Source: Flavobacterium sp. UBA7665 (GTDB taxonomy: Bacteria; Bacteroidota; Bacteroidia; Flavobacteriales; Flavobacteriaceae). Taken from it: a stretch of DNA of 64,000 nt. Position numbers and translations under genes: made by a program. A model generated the notes under the pieces. It was not told where the DNA came from and searched no databases. It saw only the letters and a program-made list of their open reading frames with translations. The stretch lies in assembly GCA_002483285.1 (NCBI GenBank), contig DLHP01000036.1:52288-116287 (forward strand), given 5' to 3'. Below are positions 59,881 through 64,000 of this stretch, piece after piece (within the stretch, counting starts at the first letter, position 1; each line of letters starts with the position of its first letter).

Positions 59881-59912
59881 ACCCGAGGCCGTAGGGCCAA
59901 ATGGTGTGGAGC
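59880..59912 (+). repeat. Short GC-rich repeat in the DUF1599 leader
   Basis: GACCCGAGGCCGTAGG, then GCCAAATGGTGTGGAGC; it contains the hairpin GGCC-GTAG-GGCC and shares both ends with 12411-12450 (minus). A related GAGGCCATAAGGCC lies in the leader at 12515. Confidence 0.5.
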
Positions 59913-59943
59913 AAAAAATTTAAGCACAAATATACAGCAAATA

Positions 59944-60483
59944 ATGGCCAATACGTCACAGCAGTACGACAGCATCATTGCAAGGTGTCGGACGCTTTTC
60001 AACAATAAAATGCAGGATTATGGCAGTGCATGGCGCATTCTCAGACTGCCCTCATTGACAGACCAGATTTTTATCAAGGCACAGCGCATCAGGAGCTTGC
60101 AAACCAATGAAATCCGCAAGGTAGACGAAGACGAACGAAGTGAATTTGTCGGCATTATCAACTACGCAGTGATGGCTTTAATCCAAATCGAGCTTGGCGT
60201 TGTAGATCAACCCGACTTGGATGCCCAAAAAGCCGTCTCGCTTTATGACGAAAAAATCGCCGAAACCAAACAGCTTATGGAGGCCAAAAACCACGATTAT
60301 GGTGAAGCCTGGCGTGAGATGCGCGTGAGCTCGCTTACCGATTTGATACTTCAAAAGCTCTTGCGCGTCAAACAAATAGAAGACAACAAAGGAAAGACAA
60401 TTGTTTCTGAAGGCATTGATGCCAACTACCAGGACATGATCAACTACGCGGTGTTCGCGTTAATCCTAATGGAATCTGTTTAA
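59944..60483 (+). CDS. DUF1599 (nucleotide-modification-associated) protein with duplicated domain
   Basis: 179 aa from ATG 59944. Two tandem copies of the same unit are clear: NNKMQDYGSAWRILRLPSLTDQIFIKAQRIRSLQ and EAKNHDYGEAWREMRVSSLTDLILQKLLRVKQIE. The second is followed by INYAVFALILME, the first by INYAVMALIQIE. The family is known as DUF1599, as I recall linked in silico to nucleotide modification; no function is proven. It sits next to the BT_3928 gene, 54 nt on. Confidence 0.85.
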   Translation: MANTSQQYDSIIARCRTLFNNKMQDYGSAWRILRLPSLTDQIFIKAQRIRSLQTNEIRKVDEDERSEFVGIINYAVMALIQIELGVVDQPDLDAQKAVSLYDEKIAETKQLMEAKNHDYGEAWREMRVSSLTDLILQKLLRVKQIEDNKGKTIVSEGIDANYQDMINYAVFALILMESV

Positions 60484-60512
60484 CCCTGCTGCTAATATCT
60501 TTACTTTATATT

Positions 60513-60520
60513 TACATTTG
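60513..60520 (+). promoter_or_regulatory. -7 box upstream of the BT_3928-family gene
   Basis: TACATTTG, exact to TAnnTTTG, ending 17 nt before the ATG. No good -33 element is seen. Confidence 0.4.
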
Positions 60521-60537
60521 TAAAAATTAAACCTCCA

Positions 60538-61638
60538 ATGAAAAATATCCTCGTTCAGTTTTCCAGAGTATTTGTCGGTTTATTGTTTATCGTATCGGGC
60601 TTGATCAAACTCAATGATCCGGTTGGTTTCTCTTATAAATTGGGAGAATATTTTGGCGAGACCGTTTTAAACTTGCCTGTTTTTATCCCCTATGCGTTGC
60701 CCATCGCGCTTGCCATTGTAATTTACGAAACCGTATTGGGCTTTATGTTATTGATTGGTTTCAAGCCCAAATTCACCATTTGGAGCTTATTACTGATGAT
60801 TGTCTTTTTTACCTTCCTTACCTTCTACTCCGCTTACTTCAATAAGGTAACCGACTGCGGTTGCTTTGGCGATGCGCTTAAACTTACACCTTGGCAGTCG
60901 TTTACTAAAGACATCGTGTTGCTGTTATTCATCCTGATCTTGTTTTTGAATATTCGTTTGGTCAAGCCGCTTTTCAACGGCAATTTTAGGAATGCCCTGG
61001 TAAGCTTGGCCCTTGTACTTTGCATTTATATGGGTTACCATGTGTTGAATCATTTGCCTATAAAGGACTTTAGGGCTTACAAAGTAGGAACCAACATCCA
61101 GAAATCGATGGAGGTTCCAGAAGGCGCCCCAAAAACCGAGGTAGAAATGATCTTTATCTACAAAGTCAATGGTGTCAATAAAGAGTTCAATATGAAACAG
61201 ATTGAAAACCTACCCGACGGTGCCGTATTTGTAGACAGACTCGACAAAGTCATCAAAGAAGGTTTCAAACCGCCAATCCATGATTTTTCTATGGAAAAAG
61301 ACGGGTCTGACTATAAAGACGAACTGCTACAAGAACCCAAATTATTGATGTTTGTAGCGTATGACCTACAAAAATCTGACAGAAAAGGAATGGAGCAACT
61401 CGAGAAGCTTCACCAAAGTGCTAAGGCTAAAGGTTATACCGTTATCGGCATGACCGCTTCATCAGAAGATGAAATATTAAAAGCAAAAAAACAATACGGA
61501 TTTACATTTGATTTTTATTTTTGCGACGGTACAACGCTCAAGACAATCGAAAGGGCCAATCCAAGCATTGTCGTTTTAAACAGGGGTACCATCAAACAAA
61601 AAGTACATTACAACGATATTTCGTTACTCAACCTATAA
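60538..61638 (+). CDS. BT_3928-family protein (DoxX/MauE-like membrane domain plus thioredoxin-like domain)
   Basis: 366 aa. Residues 1-165 are a DoxX/MauE-like four-helix membrane domain with a CGCFGD motif, as in VKOR/MauE-like electron carriers. The C-terminal part (about 225-366) is a thioredoxin-like or peroxiredoxin-like domain (LMFVAYDLQKSDRKGMEQLEKL, GYTVIGMTASSE), without a CxxC active-site pair that I can see. BT_3928 proteins are conserved in Bacteroidota; a role in periplasmic redox or respiration is possible but unproven. Confidence 0.85.
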   Translation: MKNILVQFSRVFVGLLFIVSGLIKLNDPVGFSYKLGEYFGETVLNLPVFIPYALPIALAIVIYETVLGFMLLIGFKPKFTIWSLLLMIVFFTFLTFYSAYFNKVTDCGCFGDALKLTPWQSFTKDIVLLLFILILFLNIRLVKPLFNGNFRNALVSLALVLCIYMGYHVLNHLPIKDFRAYKVGTNIQKSMEVPEGAPKTEVEMIFIYKVNGVNKEFNMKQIENLPDGAVFVDRLDKVIKEGFKPPIHDFSMEKDGSDYKDELLQEPKLLMFVAYDLQKSDRKGMEQLEKLHQSAKAKGYTVIGMTASSEDEILKAKKQYGFTFDFYFCDGTTLKTIERANPSIVVLNRGTIKQKVHYNDISLLNL

Positions 61639-61646
61639 CGTTTTAC

Positions 61647-61949
61647 ATGGCAAGCAGCAGGTTTAGAAGAGAAAGACAGCAAAGAGTCATTAAAATCACC
61701 ACTATCTTCACAGTGGTTTTGGCTGTTGGCTGCTATATGCTCTTCGTGATTTCTAGGAGCTTTAAGCCATTATTTGGCAACACCTTCCATATCCTGGTGG
61801 GCTGCTCGCTGATTGCGGTTTCTTCCTTGGTACTTTTGGTGACACTCAAGAACTACTTTTTCCCTAAAAAAAGAAAGAAACGCAGCAACGTGGTTTTCCT
61901 TGAGGATGAGCTCAGAAAACTTAAAAACAAGCAACAACAGGAACCTTAA
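61647..61949 (+). CDS. Small two-helix membrane protein
   Basis: 100 aa from ATG 61647; the longer frame upstream overlaps the BT_3928 gene. It has two hydrophobic helices (TTIFTVVLAVGCYMLFVI and FHILVGCSLIAVSSLVLLVT) between a basic N-terminus (RFRRERQQR) and a basic, charged C-terminal tail (KKRKKRSN, RKLKNKQQQEP). No family recognised. It starts 8 nt after the BT_3928 stop and is likely co-transcribed. Confidence 0.7.
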   Translation: MASSRFRRERQQRVIKITTIFTVVLAVGCYMLFVISRSFKPLFGNTFHILVGCSLIAVSSLVLLVTLKNYFFPKKRKKRSNVVFLEDELRKLKNKQQQEP

Positions 61950-61984
61950 CGTCGCCACCGCTTGGTACAAATATTAATAATTCA

Positions 61985-62018
61985 TTGTGAAGTATTTGCC
62001 TTTGGATGCTTAACTTTG
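61985..62018 (+). promoter_or_regulatory. Promoter of the thioredoxin-like lipoprotein-tpiA unit
   Basis: TTG (61985-61987), 23-nt spacer, TAACTTTG (62011-62018), an exact -7 box. The ATG is 23 nt downstream. Confidence 0.5.
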
Positions 62019-62040
62019 TTTGATTCCTAAAAACAATAGC

Positions 62041-62556
62041 ATGAAAATGAACCTCACCAAAGCATCGTTTGTATTCACCCTCATGGCCGCACTTATGCTC
62101 TTTGCGTTTTGCGCCCCCGAAAAAAAATCATTTTCAGAAACCGCCTTATCGGAGAAACTCCTAGCCGCGGATGGCTCGCAACAAACCTTCAAAGACATCC
62201 TGGAAAAACACAAAGGGCAAACGCTCCTTATAGAAGTCTGGGCGTCCTGGTGCGGCGACTGCGTCAAGGCCATGCCTAAATTCAAAGAACTACAAGCCAA
62301 CAATGGCACGGTATCCTATATGTTTATTTCTATGGACAAAACCGCCGACAAATGGAAATCGGGCATAGAAAAACACAACCTTAAAGGCGACCACTATATG
62401 GCCCTCGACCAAATGAAAGGCGTTTTCGCAAAAGCCATTGACCTGGATTGGATCCCACGTTATATTATTGTGGATAAAACCGGGAAAATAGTACTCTACC
62501 GAGCCATCGAAACCGATTTTGAAAAAATAGACAGCACCCTAAAATCAATTAAATAA
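62041..62556 (+). CDS. TlpA-like thioredoxin-fold lipoprotein
   Basis: 171 aa from ATG 62041 (an in-frame start at 62020 would begin inside the promoter). Signal peptide ending LFAFC (Cys24), so probably a lipoprotein facing the periplasm. The thioredoxin-like fold carries CGDC at 71-74 (WASWCGDCVKAMPK) and the cis-Pro motif IPRYI. It should reduce or isomerise periplasmic thiols, for example in cytochrome c or envelope protein maturation; the partner is unknown. tpiA starts inside its stop codon. Confidence 0.9.
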   Translation: MKMNLTKASFVFTLMAALMLFAFCAPEKKSFSETALSEKLLAADGSQQTFKDILEKHKGQTLLIEVWASWCGDCVKAMPKFKELQANNGTVSYMFISMDKTADKWKSGIEKHNLKGDHYMALDQMKGVFAKAIDLDWIPRYIIVDKTGKIVLYRAIETDFEKIDSTLKSIK

Positions 62557-63305
62557 TGAGAAGAAAAATTGTCGCCGGAAACTGGAAAATGCACAAAACT
62601 CAAAAAGAAACGGTTGCATTATTAGAAGAAATTAGTAGTAAAAAACCCAATACCGCTACCGAAATTATTGTAGCACCCACTTTTGTAAACCTATCTAAAG
62701 CGGTAGAAGTCACAAAAGGAAAAGGCATTACTGTAGCCGCACAAAACATGCATCAAGCTGAAGGTGGCGCTTTTACAGGGGAAATTGCGGCTTCTATGTT
62801 GACGGATATCGGCGTAAACACCGTAATCTTAGGTCACAGCGAAAGACGTGCTTATTTTCACGAAACCGATGCTTTGTTAGCCAATAAAGTGAATACGGCC
62901 TTAAAACACGAAATGCGCGTGATTTTCTGCTTTGGGGAAGAATTGAAAGACCGTCAACAAAACAATCATTTTAATATCGTAGAATACCAATTGCGCGATG
63001 GATTGTTTCATTTAGAGAAAAAAGATTGGGCCCATATTGTATTGGCATACGAACCAGTTTGGGCCATTGGAACCGGTGAAACAGCCTCGCCAGAACAAGC
63101 ACAAGAGATGCACCAGTTTGTCCGAAGCTTGGTTGAAAAAGTATACGGATTTGAAATTGCTGATAACCTAACCATTTTATATGGGGGAAGTGTTAAACCA
63201 GACAATGCTAAAGAAATCTTCTCGAAACCAGATGTAGATGGTGGTTTAATAGGTGGCGCTGCCTTAAAAGCGGATGATTTTTTAGCAATCGTAAATGGTT
63301 TTTAA
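62556..63305 (+). CDS. tpiA: Triosephosphate isomerase
   Basis: 249 aa. Interconverts dihydroxyacetone phosphate and glyceraldehyde 3-phosphate. Catalytic residues: K11 (with N9 in NWKMHKT), H94 in ILGHSERR, E166 in AYEPVWAIGTG; phosphate loop LYGGSV and GGLIGGAAL. The start overlaps the previous stop by one base (TAATG), so translation is coupled. Codon use is AT-rich, like the ribosomal genes, suggesting strong expression. A 21-bp hairpin with a T-run follows. Confidence 0.97.
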   Translation: MRRKIVAGNWKMHKTQKETVALLEEISSKKPNTATEIIVAPTFVNLSKAVEVTKGKGITVAAQNMHQAEGGAFTGEIAASMLTDIGVNTVILGHSERRAYFHETDALLANKVNTALKHEMRVIFCFGEELKDRQQNNHFNIVEYQLRDGLFHLEKKDWAHIVLAYEPVWAIGTGETASPEQAQEMHQFVRSLVEKVYGFEIADNLTILYGGSVKPDNAKEIFSKPDVDGGLIGGAALKADDFLAIVNGF

Positions 63306-63354
63306 TGTTCAGCCGAACTCTTATTGTAAACCTCTTACTATTCCATTAATATAA

Positions 63355-63415
63355 AACTTCTTTAGGAGTTTAATCGAAAATCAAGGATTAAGCTCTTAAA
63401 GAAGTTCTTTTTTTT
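63355..63415 (+). terminator. Very long hairpin terminator/attenuator after tpiA
   Basis: 21-nt arms (63355-63375 and 63386-63406) with two G.U pairs and no mismatch, a 10-nt loop, then C and eight T. It ends 10 nt before the pentapeptide gene ATG. Confidence 0.88.
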
Positions 63416-63425
63416 ATCATAGCTT

Positions 63426-63998
63426 ATGCATTCTGATTATCTTGTTGACCAAAATTTTACTGATATCACTTTTTTAGAGCACGATATCAAATACAAAGAA
63501 TACGAAAATTGCACCTTTACAAATTGTGATTTTAGAGCCTGTTCGTTTGTAGCCGTTACTTTTATCGATTGCAATTTCTTGGATTGTAATTTTAAAGGAT
63601 CGAAAATCAATCATGTGTCGCTACGCGATGTTTGGTTTACAAAATGCGATTTTACTTCGGTAAATTTTGCGATGACAGATCAAATTTTATATGAATTTCA
63701 CTTCAAAGATAGTTTGTTGGATTACGCCCAATTTTACAGTCTAAAACTGAAGAAAATGCAGTTTATCAATTGTAGTATGATTGCGGTTGATTTTATGGAA
63801 AGCGATTTAACGGAAGCGCTATTCGACAACTGTAATTTACGTCACGCTGTTTTCATGGGAACCACCGCTAATAAAACCGATTTTTCTACCAGTTATGATT
63901 TTATCATCGACCCAGAGAAGAATAAATTGAAGCGTGCTGTTTTTTCTACTGAAAATCTTTCGGGATTGTTGAAGAAGTATGATTTGGTGATTAAATAA
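63426..63998 (+). CDS. Pentapeptide-repeat protein
   Basis: 190 aa, complete. Residues 20-155 hold tandem A(D/N)LXX-type units (CTFTNCDFRACSF, TFIDCNFLDCNFKG, SDLTEALFDNCNLRHAVF) that form a right-handed quadrilateral beta-helix. The repeats are of the form seen in Qnr/McbG-like proteins, which mimic DNA and protect gyrase, but many pentapeptide proteins have no such role. The gene is AT-rich compared with those before 62 kb. It begins 10 nt after a strong terminator with no promoter of its own in view. Function unknown. Confidence 0.9.
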   Translation: MHSDYLVDQNFTDITFLEHDIKYKEYENCTFTNCDFRACSFVAVTFIDCNFLDCNFKGSKINHVSLRDVWFTKCDFTSVNFAMTDQILYEFHFKDSLLDYAQFYSLKLKKMQFINCSMIAVDFMESDLTEALFDNCNLRHAVFMGTTANKTDFSTSYDFIIDPEKNKLKRAVFSTENLSGLLKKYDLVIK

Positions 63999-64000
63999 GC

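Noticed and set aside
1..64000. CRISPR arrays, tRNA, rRNA, IS elements
   Set aside because: No direct-repeat/spacer pattern, tRNA-like cloverleaf, rRNA segment, transposase gene or inverted-repeat ends were found. The dispersed structured repeats are not regularly spaced.

Overview
The window comes from a member of the Bacteroidota, most likely a Flavobacterium-like Flavobacteriaceae. Four things point there: five proteins with C-terminal type IX secretion (T9SS) sorting domains; lineage-typical fusions and neighbourhoods (lpxC-fabZ fusion, the recN / DUF4835 / coaBC / omega / bamD / dapA run, a BT_3928-family protein next to DUF1599); promoters of the TTG-N17..23-TAnnTTTG type; and the near absence of Shine-Dalgarno sequences. 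Gene content is chromosomal housekeeping. I see no rRNA, tRNA, IS element, prophage or CRISPR array.

Layout. 1-3.7 kb (minus): lipid A genes lpxC/fabZ (cut by the window edge) and lpxD, preceded by an HD phosphohydrolase. 3.8-9.2 kb: small metabolic and envelope genes, including an S8 lipoprotein peptidase and a beta-barrel protein. 9.3-12.2 kb: smpB plus an HTH gene, facing a secreted cyanophycinase-like peptidase paired with pcm. 12.5-20.2 kb: a long plus-strand run (oxidoreductase, 3-hydroxybutyryl-CoA dehydrogenase, DUF1015, YggS, a DnaQ/GIY-YIG nuclease, a K+ channel, miaA, an acyl-ACP thioesterase). 20.4-24.4 kb (minus): a RprXY-like two-component system, coaE and a glycosyltransferase. 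24.5-29.2 kb: two large T9SS cargo proteins. 29.3-37.8 kb (minus): two adjacent enoyl reductases (fabI, fabV), recN, a PorD-like protein, coaBC, omega, bamD, dapA. 37.8-39.7 kb: a 5'-nucleotidase split over two genes. 39.7-44.6 kb (minus): four tandem YhhN-like membrane paralogues behind ligA. 44.6-46.4 kb: a CI/LexA-like regulator with a candidate operator. 46.6-53.7 kb: rpsF-rpsR-rplI, a LytTR regulator, priA, DUF2147, YihY, nadC. 53.8-59 kb: T9SS proteins, small enzymes, a GldL-like mini-protein and rlmH. 59-64 kb: folP, DUF1599, BT_3928, a TlpA-like lipoprotein, tpiA and a pentapeptide-repeat protein.

The most unusual signal is not a protein. Six dispersed copies of a roughly 80-140 nt element (near 12.3, 20.4, 38.7, 46.5, 51.6 and 52.6 kb) keep two sequence blocks while the central arms change sequence and stay complementary, and an outer pair covaries. 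This looks like a structured RNA or a mobile structured repeat. Two copies carry insertions at about the same site, and two are flanked by period-8 CCTTAGAA arrays. Other points worth a second look: a terminator for the LytTR gene encoded inside the priA reading frame; a 21-bp hairpin just before the pentapeptide gene; a perfect 9-bp inverted repeat in front of a LexA-like regulator that lacks its catalytic serine; the cyanophycinase-pcm pair; and the four-gene YhhN-like array.
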